A stretch of DNA of 64,000 nucleotides from Sinorhizobium saheli (GCF_001651875.1 NZ_LNQB01000067.1:55223-119222), one strand, 5' to 3'. Shown: positions 48,201 to 57,939, counted from the stretch's first letter. Notes: generated by a model not told the origin, from the letters alone. Numbers and translations are program-made.

Positions 48201-49268
48201 TCAGTCGAACAGCCGTCGCCCGCTGTCGGCGTCGAAAAGGTGCACATGCGCCGCATCGATCGACAGCCGGATCGTCTCACCCGGCTTGGCATTCACCCTT
48301 TCGCGGAACACGCAGGTCACCTCGTTGCCGCCGAGCCTCGCAATCATCTGCGTCTCGTAGCCGGTCGGCTCGATCACTACGACTTCCGCCGGCAGGCCGT
48401 TCGGGTCGAGCGCGATATATTCGGGCCTGAGGCCGTAGACGAGGTCGCGCCCGCGCGCGGCTGCCGCCGGCCGCGCCACCGGCAGCGCGGTTCCGTCGGC
48501 GGTGAGAAACCGATTGGGATCGTTCGCATCGAGCCGTCCCTTGATCATGTTCATCGCCGGCGAGCCGATGAAACCGGCGACGAAGAGATTGGCCGGGTTG
48601 TCGTAAAGGTCCAGCGGCGCGCCGATCTGCTCGACGATGCCGTCATGCATGACGACGATTTTGTCGGCCATGGTCATCGCCTCGATCTGGTCGTGGGTGA
48701 CATAGACCGTCGTCGTCTTCAGCCGCTGGTGCAGTTCCTTGATCTCGGCGCGCATGGCGACGCGCAGCTTCGCGTCGAGGTTCGACAGCGGCTCGTCGAA
48801 GAGGAACACCTGCGGATCGCGCACGATCGCCCGGCCCATGGCGACGCGCTGGCGCTGACCGCCGGAGAGCTGGCGCGGATAGCGGTCGAGCAGCTTCGCG
48901 AGACCGAGGATTTCCGCCGCCACACCGACGCGCTTGTCCCGTTCTTCCTTCGGCTTGCCCGCGAGCATCAGCGAGAAGGCCATGTTGTCGGCGACCGTCA
49001 TATGCGGATAGAGCGCGTAGTTCTGGAACACCATGGCGATGTCGCGGTCCTTCGGCGGCAGCCGGTTGACGACGCGATTGCCGATGCGGATCTCGCCCGC
49101 GGTGATGTTCTCGAGCCCCGCCAGCATCCGGAGCAACGTCGACTTTCCGCAGCCGGAGGGGCCGACGAGGATCACGAACTCGCCGTCCTCGATTTCGATG
49201 TTCACACCCTTGATGACCGGAAAGGCACCGAAGGATTTCCTGACATCGACAAAATCCACGCCTGCCAT
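48201..49268 (-). CDS. ABC sugar-type transporter ATP-binding protein (UgpC/MalK type)
   Basis: This 355-residue ATPase has Walker A GPSGCGKST near residue 36, signature LSGGQRQRVAMGRA near 132, Walker B FLFDEPLSNLD, the H-loop, and a C-terminal TOBE/OB regulatory domain. It energises uptake by the two permeases below. ATG 49268 is the conserved start; the in-frame extension to 49796 is a shadow of the SDR gene. Confidence 0.95.
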   Translation of the reverse strand: MAGVDFVDVRKSFGAFPVIKGVNIEIEDGEFVILVGPSGCGKSTLLRMLAGLENITAGEIRIGNRVVNRLPPKDRDIAMVFQNYALYPHMTVADNMAFSLMLAGKPKEERDKRVGVAAEILGLAKLLDRYPRQLSGGQRQRVAMGRAIVRDPQVFLFDEPLSNLDAKLRVAMRAEIKELHQRLKTTTVYVTHDQIEAMTMADKIVVMHDGIVEQIGAPLDLYDNPANLFVAGFIGSPAMNMIKGRLDANDPNRFLTADGTALPVARPAAAARGRDLVYGLRPEYIALDPNGLPAEVVVIEPTGYETQMIARLGGNEVTCVFRERVNAKPGETIRLSIDAAHVHLFDADSGRRLFD

Positions 49269-49354
49269 ATGCGTTCCTCCCAGAACTGATACCTGCCTCC
49301 GCGCCGCACCCTTCCGCACCCCTTCGGATATGGAGCGGCCGGCGCAGAATTCTC

Positions 49355-50131
49355 CTATCCGCGCCCGACCAGCGGCATTTTCGTCGCCATCACCGTCATG
49401 GTCAGCACATTGGCCGAGAGCGGCAGGCTCGCCATGTAGACGACCGCCTCGGCGACATGCGCGACCGGAATGGTCGGCTCCGGTGCGACCTCGCCGTTCG
49501 CCTGCAGCACGCCGGTGCTCATCTTCTCGGTCATGTCGGTCGAGGCGTTGCCGATATCGATCTGCCCGCAGGCGATGTCGAACGGCCGCCCGTCGAGCGC
49601 CGTCGATTTCGTCAGCCCGGTGATCGCGTGCTTGGTGGCCGTATAGGGCGCCGAGTTCGGCCGCGGCGTCGTTGCCGAGATCGAGCCGTTGTTGATGATC
49701 CGCCCGCCGCGTGGGTCCTGGGCCTTCATCAGCCGGAAGGCGTGCTGGGTGCAGAGGAAGGCGCCCGTCAGGTTCGCCGCGAGGATGCTGCTCCATTGCT
49801 CGAAGGTCACCTCTTCGAGCGGCACGGCCGGCACGTTCGAGCCGGCATTGTTGACGAGCAGGTCGAGCCGGCCGAATTCGGAGCGGATGGCGCCGAAGAG
49901 CGCCCCGACCTGGTCCGGATCGCCGATATCGCAGGCGATCGCCCGGACGTTGCCGCCGGTTTCCGCCGCGATCGCGGCGGCCGCTTTCTCGAGCACGTCC
50001 GGACGGCGGCCGGTGATGACGAGGCTGTAGCCCTCGGCACTCAGGGCCGCGGCGATCCCGCGTCCGACGCCGGTGCCGCCGCCTGTCACCAGCGCGATCC
50101 TGCCTTCGCCCGATCTTTTCGCCTGCGCCAT
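49355..50131 (-). CDS. Short-chain dehydrogenase/reductase
   Basis: The product (258 residues) has the cofactor motif [10 protein letters not shown] near residue 16, NNAG near residue 94, and the catalytic Ser-Tyr-Lys set in [20 protein letters not shown] near residue 158. SDRs of this type oxidise sugar acids or polyols. It sits between the ABC ATPase and a DenD-like gene, so it likely acts on the imported compound or an intermediate. Confidence 0.9.
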   Translation of the reverse strand: MAQAKRSGEGRIALVTGGGTGVGRGIAAALSAEGYSLVITGRRPDVLEKAAAAIAAETGGNVRAIACDIGDPDQVGALFGAIRSEFGRLDLLVNNAGSNVPAVPLEEVTFEQWSSILAANLTGAFLCTQHAFRLMKAQDPRGGRIINNGSISATTPRPNSAPYTATKHAITGLTKSTALDGRPFDIACGQIDIGNASTDMTEKMSTGVLQANGEVAPEPTIPVAHVAEAVVYMASLPLSANVLTMTVMATKMPLVGRG

Positions 50132-50132
50132 G

Positions 50133-51116
50133 TCAGACCCTCCCTCCGAGTTCGTCCTCGATATGGATGCGTATGATCTCGTCGAAGTTGCTTTCCGCCG
50201 TGAAGCCGAGCTCGCGCGCCCGGCGCGCGTCGAAATTGGTCGGCCAGCCGGCGACGATCGCGCGGATCACCGGGTCCGGCTCGCGGCGGATTAGACCGAC
50301 GGCCTTCTTGCCGGCGATGCGGCCGAGCGCCTCGATCTCTTCGCCCACCAGCGCCGAGAGGCCGGGCATGGTGAGGTTCCGCCGCGGGCCGATCAGGCTC
50401 GTGTCGATCCGCGCCGCATGGACGAAGAAGCCCACGGCCGAGCGGGGGCTCGCGAACCAGTGGCGGACGTCTTCATCCACCGGCAGGACGGCCTCCTGCC
50501 CCGCGAGCGGCTCGCGCAGGATGTTCGAGAAGAAGCCGGAGGCCGCCTTGTTGGGCTGGCCCGGGCGGACGCAGATGGTCGGCAGGCGGATGCCGATGCC
50601 GTCGAAGAAGCCGCGCCGCGTATAGTCGGCGAGCAGAAGTTCGCAGATCGCCTTCTGCGTGCCGTAGCTCGTCAGCGGCGTCGTGAAGAACTCGTCGCCG
50701 ATCTTCTCCGGGAACGGCTGGCCGAAGACGGCGATCGACGAGGCGAAGATGATGCGCGGGAAATAGCGTTCGCGTCGGGCCTCCTGGCGGATCGCCTCGA
50801 AGAGCGCCCGCGTGCCGTCGAGATTGACGCGGTATCCCTTGTCGAAATCGGCCTCGGCCTCGCCGGAGACGATCGCCGCGAGGTGGAAGATGACGTCCGG
50901 CCGCGATGCGATGAGGCGCTCCGCGCTGCCTTCGGACGACAGATCGACTGCGGGCGCCGTCGACGTCGCGGAGAGTGCCGCCGGCACCGGCGGCTCGACC
51001 ACGTCCACCAATGTCAGCCGGGTAACCTCGTAGCCGAGGACGGCCGGCTCGGCGGCCAGCTTTCCAACCAGTTTCCGGCCGACCATCCCGGCCGCACCTA
51101 TGACCATGACATGCAT
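50133..51116 (-). CDS. denD: D-erythronate dehydrogenase-like NAD-dependent epimerase/dehydrogenase
   Basis: The product (327 residues) has an extended-SDR cofactor motif ([10 protein letters not shown] near residue 7) and a YGTQK catalytic pair near residue 152. It closely resembles DenD, which oxidises D-erythronate to 2-keto-D-erythronate before phosphorylation by a DUF1537 kinase. No DUF1537 gene is in the window. It ends 1 nt before the SDR gene start. The DenD assignment is by family resemblance. Confidence 0.75.
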   Translation of the reverse strand: MHVMVIGAAGMVGRKLVGKLAAEPAVLGYEVTRLTLVDVVEPPVPAALSATSTAPAVDLSSEGSAERLIASRPDVIFHLAAIVSGEAEADFDKGYRVNLDGTRALFEAIRQEARRERYFPRIIFASSIAVFGQPFPEKIGDEFFTTPLTSYGTQKAICELLLADYTRRGFFDGIGIRLPTICVRPGQPNKAASGFFSNILREPLAGQEAVLPVDEDVRHWFASPRSAVGFFVHAARIDTSLIGPRRNLTMPGLSALVGEEIEALGRIAGKKAVGLIRREPDPVIRAIVAGWPTNFDARRARELGFTAESNFDEIIRIHIEDELGGRV

Positions 51117-51150
51117 TCGCGGCGAACCTCCTCTGTCCGGCCACGCCCGA

Positions 51151-51933
51151 TCAATCCGGGCTCAGCGTGCCTTTCTGTTTCTGCCTTCTCCCACCGGCGT
51201 CCTTGCCGGCGAGCATGTCCTTCGTCGTCTCGTAAATGCGGATGAGATGGTGGTGAAAGGCGGCCACCACAGCCGCGCGGTCGCGCCGCCTCAAGGCGGC
51301 GACGATCTCGCCGTGGTCCTTGTAGCTCGCCTCGATCGCGCCCGGGCGCGACATGGCGCTCCGCCGGAAATCCATCATGTAGGTGTAAAGATCGGTAACG
51401 AAATCGGAGAGCAGCGGATTGCCGCAGGCCCGGTAGATCGCCACGTGGAACTCGCGGTCGCAGATCAGGAATCGCATCGCATCGTCGCCGCAGAGCTTCT
51501 GCGCGTCGAGCAGGCTCTCGAGCTTCTTCAGCGTCTCCTCGTCGATCTTGTCGGCGGCGTCGCCCACCACCTTGAGTTCGATATGGAGCCTTGCGGCATG
51601 AACGTCTTCGAGGTCGTAGCTGTCGATGGCGTTCGGCGAGGCGATCGTAACCGTGACGTCGCTGAGGTCGACATCGGCGACCCGGCTGCGGCTTCCCTGC
51701 GACACCTCGATGATGCCTCGCGCCGCCAGCGTCTGGATGGCACCGCGCACCGTCTCGCGGCTGACATGGAGCACGCTCGCCAGCTCCCGCTCGCCCGGCA
51801 GCTCGTCGCCCGGCCTCAGCATATTGGTGGCGACCAGCACCATCAGCTTGTCGGCAATCAGGTCGCGCGCCGTGCGGCGGTCGAGGCTGCGCCCAACCTT
51901 CGGCATCTGCGTGAGTATCGGACTGCCAGCCAT
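51151..51933 (-). CDS. GntR-family transcriptional regulator, FadR subfamily
   Basis: The product (260 residues) has a winged helix (about residues 22-75, with ERELASVLHVSRETVRGAIQ) and a C-terminal FCD domain with DREFHVAIYRACGN. It heads the operon and probably controls it, with the imported compound or an intermediate as ligand. The ATG at 51933 is 8-9 nt after GGAGGAG; the GTG at 51942 overlaps that site. Confidence 0.88.
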   Translation of the reverse strand: MAGSPILTQMPKVGRSLDRRTARDLIADKLMVLVATNMLRPGDELPGERELASVLHVSRETVRGAIQTLAARGIIEVSQGSRSRVADVDLSDVTVTIASPNAIDSYDLEDVHAARLHIELKVVGDAADKIDEETLKKLESLLDAQKLCGDDAMRFLICDREFHVAIYRACGNPLLSDFVTDLYTYMMDFRRSAMSRPGAIEASYKDHGEIVAALRRRDRAAVVAAFHHHLIRIYETTKDMLAGKDAGGRRQKQKGTLSPD

Positions 51934-52251
51934 CGGCGCCACTCCTCCGACTGATCCACTGGTTGGTCCAGCAGATCAGTAATACGAATAGATCGCCTAA
52001 AGGAGTGCCCGGTCAACCCCAGTTCGTCGCCGCGCCGCACCAAAAATGCATGAGGCTTTTGTGCAGCGCACGCGAGTTCGGGAGGGCTGTCCATCCCGGC
52101 TGGCCCGTGCCGCGCCGTTTGAGGCTCCTCGCCTGAGCGTAGAGAGACTGAGGTGCCGCGCGTGATATGCTGTGTGGCTGATCCTGTGCCGCAAACGGGA
52201 TTTCCGGTGTTAGCCAGAAAGTGGGCACCCGCTCTCCCTGGATCTGCTCTT
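51934..52251. other. Intergenic region between GntR and LacI genes
   Basis: 318 bases between two minus-strand regulators. The part next to 51934 should hold the promoter of the GntR gene and its operon. No gene, clear hexamer pair or strong hairpin was recognised. Confidence 0.45.
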
Positions 52252-53286
52252 TCAGCTTGCCCCTGCCGGGCCACTGGATTTCCGGGGAATGAGCGTTGGT
52301 GCGGCGACACGAATACGATCGTCGCCCGGAACGGTCTCGCTGGAGAGCAGGTCGAGCGCATTCGCCGCAATCTGCTCGAAGGGCACGCGCAATGTCGTCA
52401 GTGGTGTCGGAAGATGGCTGACGATCGGTATGTCGTTGTACCCCACCAAGGAAACATCCCCCGGCACGGACAGTCCAAGCCTTGCCAAGCCGGAAAGGGC
52501 TCCGATCGCGGTATTGTCGTTGACGGCAAAGATCGCGGTCGGCCGTGCGTCAAGCAGCATGAGTTTCTCGACGGCTTCCGACCCGGAGTCGATGCCGAAG
52601 GTCGACGCGACGATGCATGCGGGGTCGATCGTCAGACCCGCCTCGCTCAGGGCATGCCTGTAGCCTTCGACCCGCCCCCGCGAATTCGATGCATAGGCCG
52701 GCCCGGCAATGATGCCAATCCGGCGATGGCCGAGGTCGAGGAGGTGTCGGGTTGCCAGATAGCCGCCGAGCTTGTCGTCGCCGACGGATGAAAGGCTCCG
52801 GCCGTCCGTTCTCACCGCAAGCACATGCGGCACGCCTCTGGCGGTCAGTTCGTCCGGAAAGTCGTCATCATCGCGCGCGGTCGAGAGAATGAGGCCGTCG
52901 ACACCTCGCTTCAGCAGGGTTTCGGCCGCGAGGCGATCGGCTTTCGGCTTATCGTCGGTGGTTGCCACGATTGCGAACCGTCCGGATCGGCTGCAGGCCT
53001 TTGCCAGGGCTTCGTAGAGCATCGCCATAACGGTGTCCGTCAGCCGCGGCACGATCACGCCGACCGTCATAGTGCTGCCGCGTCTCAGGCTTGCTGCGGA
53101 AACATCCCGGACGTATCCAAGGTCTTCGGCAATCTGCCGTACGCGTCGCGCGGTATCGCTGTCCGAGCGCGGCAGCCGCTCATCGAGGATCCGCGACACG
53201 GTTGATTTCGAGACTCCAGCCGCCGCCGCCACCTCGAGAATGGTGACGCGGGAGTGCCTGGAAGCTTCATCCACCTTTGAATTCAT
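52252..53286 (-). CDS. LacI-family transcriptional regulator
   Basis: The product (344 residues) has an N-terminal HTH (residues about 10-32, VTILEVAAAAGVSKSTVSRIL), the hinge helix, and a periplasmic-binding-like effector domain with NDNTAIGALSGL near residue 255. It is divergent from the DHDPS-family gene and a perfect palindromic operator lies over that gene's promoter, so it is the likely local repressor. Ligand unknown. Start chosen at ATG 53286. Confidence 0.9.
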   Translation of the reverse strand: MNSKVDEASRHSRVTILEVAAAAGVSKSTVSRILDERLPRSDSDTARRVRQIAEDLGYVRDVSAASLRRGSTMTVGVIVPRLTDTVMAMLYEALAKACSRSGRFAIVATTDDKPKADRLAAETLLKRGVDGLILSTARDDDDFPDELTARGVPHVLAVRTDGRSLSSVGDDKLGGYLATRHLLDLGHRRIGIIAGPAYASNSRGRVEGYRHALSEAGLTIDPACIVASTFGIDSGSEAVEKLMLLDARPTAIFAVNDNTAIGALSGLARLGLSVPGDVSLVGYNDIPIVSHLPTPLTTLRVPFEQIAANALDLLSSETVPGDDRIRVAAPTLIPRKSSGPAGAS

Positions 53287-53362
53287 TGCGTCTTTTCCGA
53301 GCCTCTGCCACGCGAGTCGGTCCCTGCCGCCCACTCGATATCACCATGCACCAAAAAAATTG

Positions 53363-53391
53363 TTGACTCCAGCAAAATCGAGAACGATATT
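53363..53391 (+). promoter_or_regulatory. Promoter of the DHDPS-family/MFS operon
   Basis: TTGACT at 53363-53368 and GATATT at 53386-53391 are separated by 17 nt, a good sigma-70-like pair. The LacI-type operator begins at the last base of the -10 element, so repressor binding would block RNA polymerase. Confidence 0.65.
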
Positions 53392-53404
53392 GGGAACGTT
53401 CCCA
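53391..53404. promoter_or_regulatory. LacI-type operator
   Basis: TGGGAACGTTCCCA is a perfect 14-bp palindrome with a central CG, as typical for LacI-family sites. It lies between the divergent LacI gene and the DHDPS-family gene. Binding is inferred. Confidence 0.8.
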
Positions 53405-53417
53405 CTAACGATCCCGT

Positions 53418-53438
53418 CACTGTTCCAAGAGAACAGTG
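53418..53438. promoter_or_regulatory. Second inverted repeat upstream of the DHDPS-family gene
   Basis: CACTGTTC and GAACAGTG flank CAAGA, a perfect 8-bp inverted repeat in the leader, just before the GAGGAGA binding site. It could be a second operator (the half-site TGTTC resembles TTCCC loosely) or a leader hairpin. Confidence 0.55.
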
Positions 53439-53460
53439 ATTGCTCATGAGGAGATACCCA

Positions 53461-54408
53461 ATGCAACCGATGGACCTTCGCGGCCTTAGCCCGGCACCCG
53501 TCACCGCCTTTACCCGTGATGGCGAAGTAGACCACAAGGCGAACGCCCGCCTTGCCAAATGGCTCGTCTCAATGGAGGGCGTGAAGAGCCTCGTCATTCT
53601 CGGCCATGCCGGCGAGGGTACATTCCTGACCGTGGAAGAGCGTCTCGCGCTGATCCGCACCTATGTCGAAGCGGTTGACGGCGCAGTGCCGATTATCGCC
53701 GGCATCACCGGCGAGGGTACGAAGGTGGCCGCTGAGGAAGCCAAGAAATGCAAGGCCGCAGGGGCAACCGGCGCGCTCGTCTACCCGAACCACGGCTGGC
53801 TGCGTTTCGGCTTCCAGAAGGGCGCTCCGCAAAGCCGCTACAAGGCGATCTGGGAAGAGTCAGGCCTTCAGTGCATCCTGTTCCAGTATCCGGATGTGAC
53901 CAAGGCATCCTACGATCTCGACACCCAGCTCGCGATCGCCACGCAGGAAGGTGTCGTCGCCACCAAGAACGGCGTGCGCAACATGAAGCGCTGGTACGTG
54001 GAAATTCCGGAACTGAAAAAGGCTAATCCGAATCTGCAGGTCCTCAGCTGCCACGACGAGTGGCTGCTTCCGACCATGTTCGACGTCGACGGCTTGCTCG
54101 TCGGCTACGGCAATATCGCGCCGGAACTGCTGATCGAGCTGATCAAGGCTGGCAAGGCCCAGAACTATCCGGAAGCCCGCAAGATCTTCGAACGTCTGCT
54201 GCCGGTGACCCGCGCCGTCTATCATCGCGGCTCCCACATGGAAGGCACCGTTGCGCTGAAGCTCGGCCTCGTCCACCGCGGCTTGCTCGATCATGCGACA
54301 ATCCGGGAGCCGCTGAAAAACCTCGGCGAAAAGGCGGAAGCCGAGATCTTTGCCGCCTTCGATGCCGCCGGCATCGGCCGCGTCGATCAACTCCAGGCTG
54401 CCGAGTGA
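53461..54408 (+). CDS. Dihydrodipicolinate synthase-family aldolase/dehydratase
   Basis: This 315-residue class I TIM-barrel protein has the Schiff-base lysine in GVVATKNGV near residue 170 and a Tyr in LFQYPDV near residue 140. The family includes DHDPS, KDG aldolase and 5-keto-4-deoxyglucarate dehydratase. The LacI control and MFS neighbour point to catabolism of a sugar acid rather than lysine synthesis. ATG 53461 follows GAGGAGA at a good distance. Confidence 0.88.
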   Translation: MQPMDLRGLSPAPVTAFTRDGEVDHKANARLAKWLVSMEGVKSLVILGHAGEGTFLTVEERLALIRTYVEAVDGAVPIIAGITGEGTKVAAEEAKKCKAAGATGALVYPNHGWLRFGFQKGAPQSRYKAIWEESGLQCILFQYPDVTKASYDLDTQLAIATQEGVVATKNGVRNMKRWYVEIPELKKANPNLQVLSCHDEWLLPTMFDVDGLLVGYGNIAPELLIELIKAGKAQNYPEARKIFERLLPVTRAVYHRGSHMEGTVALKLGLVHRGLLDHATIREPLKNLGEKAEAEIFAAFDAAGIGRVDQLQAAE

Positions 54409-54414
54409 TCTTCA

Positions 54415-54446
54415 TGCCCCTGTGCTCTCCACGGGGGCACTTTTGC
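54415..54446 (+). terminator. Stem-loop with T-tract after the DHDPS-family gene
   Basis: TGCCCC and GGGGGCA with an extended TGTG/CAC stem flank CTCTC, followed by CTTTTG. It could terminate or partly attenuate transcription before the MFS gene. Confidence 0.55.
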
Positions 54447-54573
54447 TCGACTGAGTCCAGAGGAGAAACGACGCGCAGCGGCTCGTTGCGCTGCCGATCT
54501 GATGTCAACGCACAACGCGAAAAGCCTTCGGCCGGGAGAAAAGATGTCGGGGCTGTTTCAATAGGAGGAGAAA

Positions 54574-55959
54574 ATGTATTATCAGCCACTCCCCGTGGGG
54601 ACGGCAAAACCACCCTTGGATCCGCAAGCCGAAATCAGCGCTCGCCTTGAACGCCTGCCGGTCACCCGTGAGGTCTTCTGGGCACGCAACATTGTAGGCG
54701 CCGCCACCTTCTTCGACGGCTACACCGTCATCGCCATAGCCTATGCCATGCCGGTACTTGTCCGCGAGTGGGGTCTCTCACCAGGGCAGACGGGCATGAT
54801 CCTGTCGATGGGTTATCTCGGTCAGCTCCTTGGTGCGATCTTCTTTGGCTGGTTGGCGGAAAGGGTAGGACGCCTCAAGGTTCTGCTGTTCACAATCCTG
54901 TTGTTCGTGAGCATGGACGTCGCCTGCCTCTTCGCCGCAGGAGCCGGGATGATGATGGCCTTCCGCTTCATTCAAGGAATTGGCACGGGTGGCGAGGTCC
55001 CCGTCGCCAGCGCCTATATCAATGAAATGATCAGTTCCAAGGGGCGCGGCCGCTTCTTCCTCCTCTATGAGGTCATGTTCCTGCTTGGCCTCGTCGGTGC
55101 GGGCATGATCGGCTACTTCATGGTTCCGGCTTACGGATGGAAGGCGATGTTCGTCGTCGGCCTCGTCCCCGCGATCCTGATGATCCCGTTACGCTGGTTC
55201 CTGAAGGAATCACCGCGCTGGCTGGTGGCGAACGGCCGCTATGAGGAAGCCGATCGGCTCGTGACGCGGATGGAGGATAGTGCTCGCGCGGCTGGTCGAG
55301 AATTGCCCGAGCCCGAGATTGTAGCGCGGCCTGTTCAGCGCAAATCGGACTGGCGTGAGCTTTTCCAAGGCGTTTACCTGAAGCGGACGCTGTCGGTCTG
55401 GGCGATGTGGTTCTCAGCCTATATGGTTGCGAACGGCACCATCACCTGGCTGCCAACGCTCTACCGCCAGAGCTTCAACCTGCCGCTCGAAACGAGCATT
55501 CTCTACGGTTTCTTCACCTCGGTCGGCGGCGTCATCGCGGCCGTGATCTGCGCACTGTTCATCGACAAGGTCGGGCGCAAGCGGTGGTACACTGGCGCGC
55601 TGCTGATCGCTCCGTTACCGCTGCTCCTGCTGGCATGGCTTGGCGCAACCTCGGCGACCCAGGTGCTCATCCTCGCCGGACTTGCCTATGCGATCGTCCA
55701 GACGGTCACCTTCTCGCTCTATCTCTATTCGGCCGAGATCTACCCGACGCGCCTTCGCGCTGTGGGCACCGGCACGGGCAGCGCTTGGCTGCGGCTTGGT
55801 TCGTCCGCAGGGCCGATCGTCGTCGGATGGGTGATGTCGTCGATGGGCATTCAGTACGTCTTTGCCGCGTTTGCCGTTATCCTCCTTATCGGTGCGCTGA
55901 TAACCACCGTGTTCGCGGTCGAGACCAAGGGGCGCGTGCTTGAGGAACTGTCGCCGTAA
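54574..55959 (+). CDS. MFS transporter (sugar/aromatic-acid porter type)
   Basis: The product (461 residues) has twelve hydrophobic segments and MFS motifs: FFGWLAERVGRLK near residue 90 and IDKVGRKRWY near residue 330. The RFIQGIGTGGEVPVASAYINE segment is typical of metabolite porters. It likely imports the substrate of the adjacent DHDPS-family enzyme. GGAGGAG precedes the ATG; the cloverleaf of the leader contains a terminator-like hairpin. Confidence 0.9.
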   Translation: MYYQPLPVGTAKPPLDPQAEISARLERLPVTREVFWARNIVGAATFFDGYTVIAIAYAMPVLVREWGLSPGQTGMILSMGYLGQLLGAIFFGWLAERVGRLKVLLFTILLFVSMDVACLFAAGAGMMMAFRFIQGIGTGGEVPVASAYINEMISSKGRGRFFLLYEVMFLLGLVGAGMIGYFMVPAYGWKAMFVVGLVPAILMIPLRWFLKESPRWLVANGRYEEADRLVTRMEDSARAAGRELPEPEIVARPVQRKSDWRELFQGVYLKRTLSVWAMWFSAYMVANGTITWLPTLYRQSFNLPLETSILYGFFTSVGGVIAAVICALFIDKVGRKRWYTGALLIAPLPLLLLAWLGATSATQVLILAGLAYAIVQTVTFSLYLYSAEIYPTRLRAVGTGTGSAWLRLGSSAGPIVVGWVMSSMGIQYVFAAFAVILLIGALITTVFAVETKGRVLEELSP

Positions 55960-56306
55960 GCAACACTTGGCTGTTGATCGGAACTGATTCCGGACCTGGC
56001 GGGAAACCGCCGGGTCATCGGTTGTAATTTGGCCGACAAAACGACTGCCAAAGGCCTCCATTATAGCTCTGGCTGTATGTCCGCTTGGAAGGACCGCCGA
56101 ACTTCGGCTTCCGCCCTTCCACGACGTTAGGAACCCTGAAAGCTCGGCCCGGAGCGGTCGGCGGCATCCGCACCAAGAATGGCACGGTTCGGCTCTGTGC
56201 GGTCATTCGCCGAGTTCGTCCTAGGTTCGGCGGCTCCAGCGTTTTGCCTCTGTTCGTTGTTGGTACGACCCATGCTACTTTGATGGCAGCGTAGGAGGGT
56301 GAAGCA
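55960..56306. other. Intergenic region, no gene recognised
   Basis: 347 bases follow the MFS gene. Apart from the listed hairpin, I see no coding region or clear promoter. It probably holds the promoter for the DUF1059 gene; AGGAGG at 56293-56298 is its ribosome binding site. Confidence 0.45.
55993..56016 (+). terminator. Stem-loop with GAAA tetraloop after the MFS gene
   Basis: GACCTGGCGG (55993-56002) pairs with CCGCCGGGTC (56007-56016), one G-T wobble, loop GAAA. The following ATCGGTTGTAATTT has only a weak T run. Confidence 0.5.
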
Positions 56307-56495
56307 ATGGCCTATTCATATCGCTGCAAGGATTACCCTGGAATGGAAACCTGTCCGGCGTCGTTCACGGCCGAGACTGAAGCGGAGCTATGGAAGCACA
56401 TCGAGCTCCACGGAGAAACCGCCCATCAGGAGGAACCCAACAAGTGGTCCTCGGAAGATCGGCAACAGATCAAAAACTTAGTTCGCGAAACGTAG
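56307..56495 (+). CDS. DUF1059 family small protein
   Basis: The product (62 residues) begins MAYSYRCKDYPGMETCPASF and has HIELHGE near residue 31, matching the DUF1059 pattern of small Cys/His proteins. Function unknown; metal binding is possible. AGGAGG precedes the ATG. Confidence 0.85.
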   Translation: MAYSYRCKDYPGMETCPASFTAETEAELWKHIELHGETAHQEEPNKWSSEDRQQIKNLVRET

Positions 56496-56733
56496 GACGG
56501 ACGCGCACCGTCGCGTCACTCTAAGGAGCCGCGGATGGGCATTTTACAGCGATGTGATCCTGCCGAAGCTATGCGATCTTTCCATGCGTAACGGGCGCCT
56601 GCATCCCTATCGCGAGCGCGTGGTAGGGCCGCCAGCGTCGCGCCGCGGCCCGCATCGAAAACTCTCTCCTAAGCGGTCATCTGCGGTGCAGGCGATCAAT
56701 GTCCTTCAGTTCCTCGATCTTCCCTTAGATGGA

Positions 56734-57939
56734 TCAAGCCGGCCTACGGCGGACGATGCACGCCCCCGTGATCTCATCGATCGTTGTGAGTCCGAGGAGC
56801 GCCATGTTTCTGTGCAGCTCCGTCTTGAGAATGTCGGCGGCCTTCAAAACGCCGGGCAATCCCGCTAGGGCAGCCGCATACAGAAATGGGCGACCGACAA
56901 AAACGAAGCGCGCGCCCAAAGCAAGGGCCTTGATGACATCGGTGCCCCGCCGGAAGCCCCCATCGACCATGACCGTTGTCTTGCCGCCGACCTGATCGAC
57001 AATCTCGGGAAGCGCGCTGAGCGGCGACATCGTTCCATCGAGCTGGCGACCGCCATGGTTGGAAACTATGAGGCCGTCGACACCGGCACTATGGGCTCTG
57101 GCAGCGTCCTCCGGATGCATCACGCCTTTGACGATGAGTTTTCCCGGCCAACGCTGGCGGATGCGTTCAAGATGCGTCCAGTTCAGGTGATCTTTGCGTC
57201 CGAAGTTCCGCAGGACATTGGACGAAATGATGGGGGCGCCGCGCGTCGCGTATGAATTCTCGAAGTGCGGGATGCCGTGCAGCACGAGGGTGCGCAAGAA
57301 CGTCCCTATCGTCCAGCGAGGATGGGTGATGCCTTCCCACAGCAACCCCGCGCTGGGTCGCAGTGGGGTAGAGAATCCGGCTCTGATGTTGTTTTCGCGG
57401 TTCGCCAAAGCGGCGGTATCAACCGTGAGTACCATCGTTTGAAAGCCGGCCTTTTGCACCCGCTGAATCAGAGCGTCGATCCTGTCCGGCTCTCCCGGAA
57501 GATAAGCCTGGAACCAGCTCTGGGGACTAACGGAAATGACGTCTTCAAGCCTGATGAGGGAAGAGCCGCTCATTATCATCGGAATTCGCGCTCGGCCCGC
57601 CCCTTCCGCAAGCACGATGTCGCCCCGGTAGGCCATCAATGCACTGATCCCCATCGGAGCAATCCCGAACGGCGCGCTGAAAGTCTCACCGAATAACGTC
57701 GTCTCGGTGCTGCGTTGGGACACGTCTCGTAGCACGCGCGGCTTGAAGGCGTACGCATCGAAGTCTTCAGTATTGTAGCGCAACGAAGCGTTGGTCTCAC
57801 TTGCACCGGACACATAAGCGAACAAGGGATGAGGCAGATGACGCTTGGCCTTCTGTTCGAAGTCGCTGAGGCACAAATAATGTTTTAGCTGACGGGTCAT
57901 CCGCTCGGCCGGCGCCCGGTTCTCTGAATTCTCCGACAT
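56734..57939 (-). CDS. FMN-dependent alpha-hydroxy-acid oxidase/dehydrogenase
   Basis: The product (401 residues) has the LldD/glycolate oxidase TIM barrel with the active-site signature VSNHGGRQLDG near residue 290 (catalytic His), FGIAPMGISALMAYRGD near residue 92, and the FMN phosphate site DGGFRRGTDV near residue 322. It oxidises L-2-hydroxy acids. It ends the hydroxy-acid operon; the substrate may be the imported acid or an intermediate. Confidence 0.92.
   Translation of the reverse strand: MSENSENRAPAERMTRQLKHYLCLSDFEQKAKRHLPHPLFAYVSGASETNASLRYNTEDFDAYAFKPRVLRDVSQRSTETTLFGETFSAPFGIAPMGISALMAYRGDIVLAEGAGRARIPMIMSGSSLIRLEDVISVSPQSWFQAYLPGEPDRIDALIQRVQKAGFQTMVLTVDTAALANRENNIRAGFSTPLRPSAGLLWEGITHPRWTIGTFLRTLVLHGIPHFENSYATRGAPIISSNVLRNFGRKDHLNWTHLERIRQRWPGKLIVKGVMHPEDAARAHSAGVDGLIVSNHGGRQLDGTMSPLSALPEIVDQVGGKTTVMVDGGFRRGTDVIKALALGARFVFVGRPFLYAAALAGLPGVLKAADILKTELHRNMALLGLTTIDEITGACIVRRRPA

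Noticed and set aside
56015..56294. Overlapping small frames on both strands between the MFS and DUF1059 genes
   Set aside because: No binding site or conserved pattern; opposite-strand overlap suggests chance frames.
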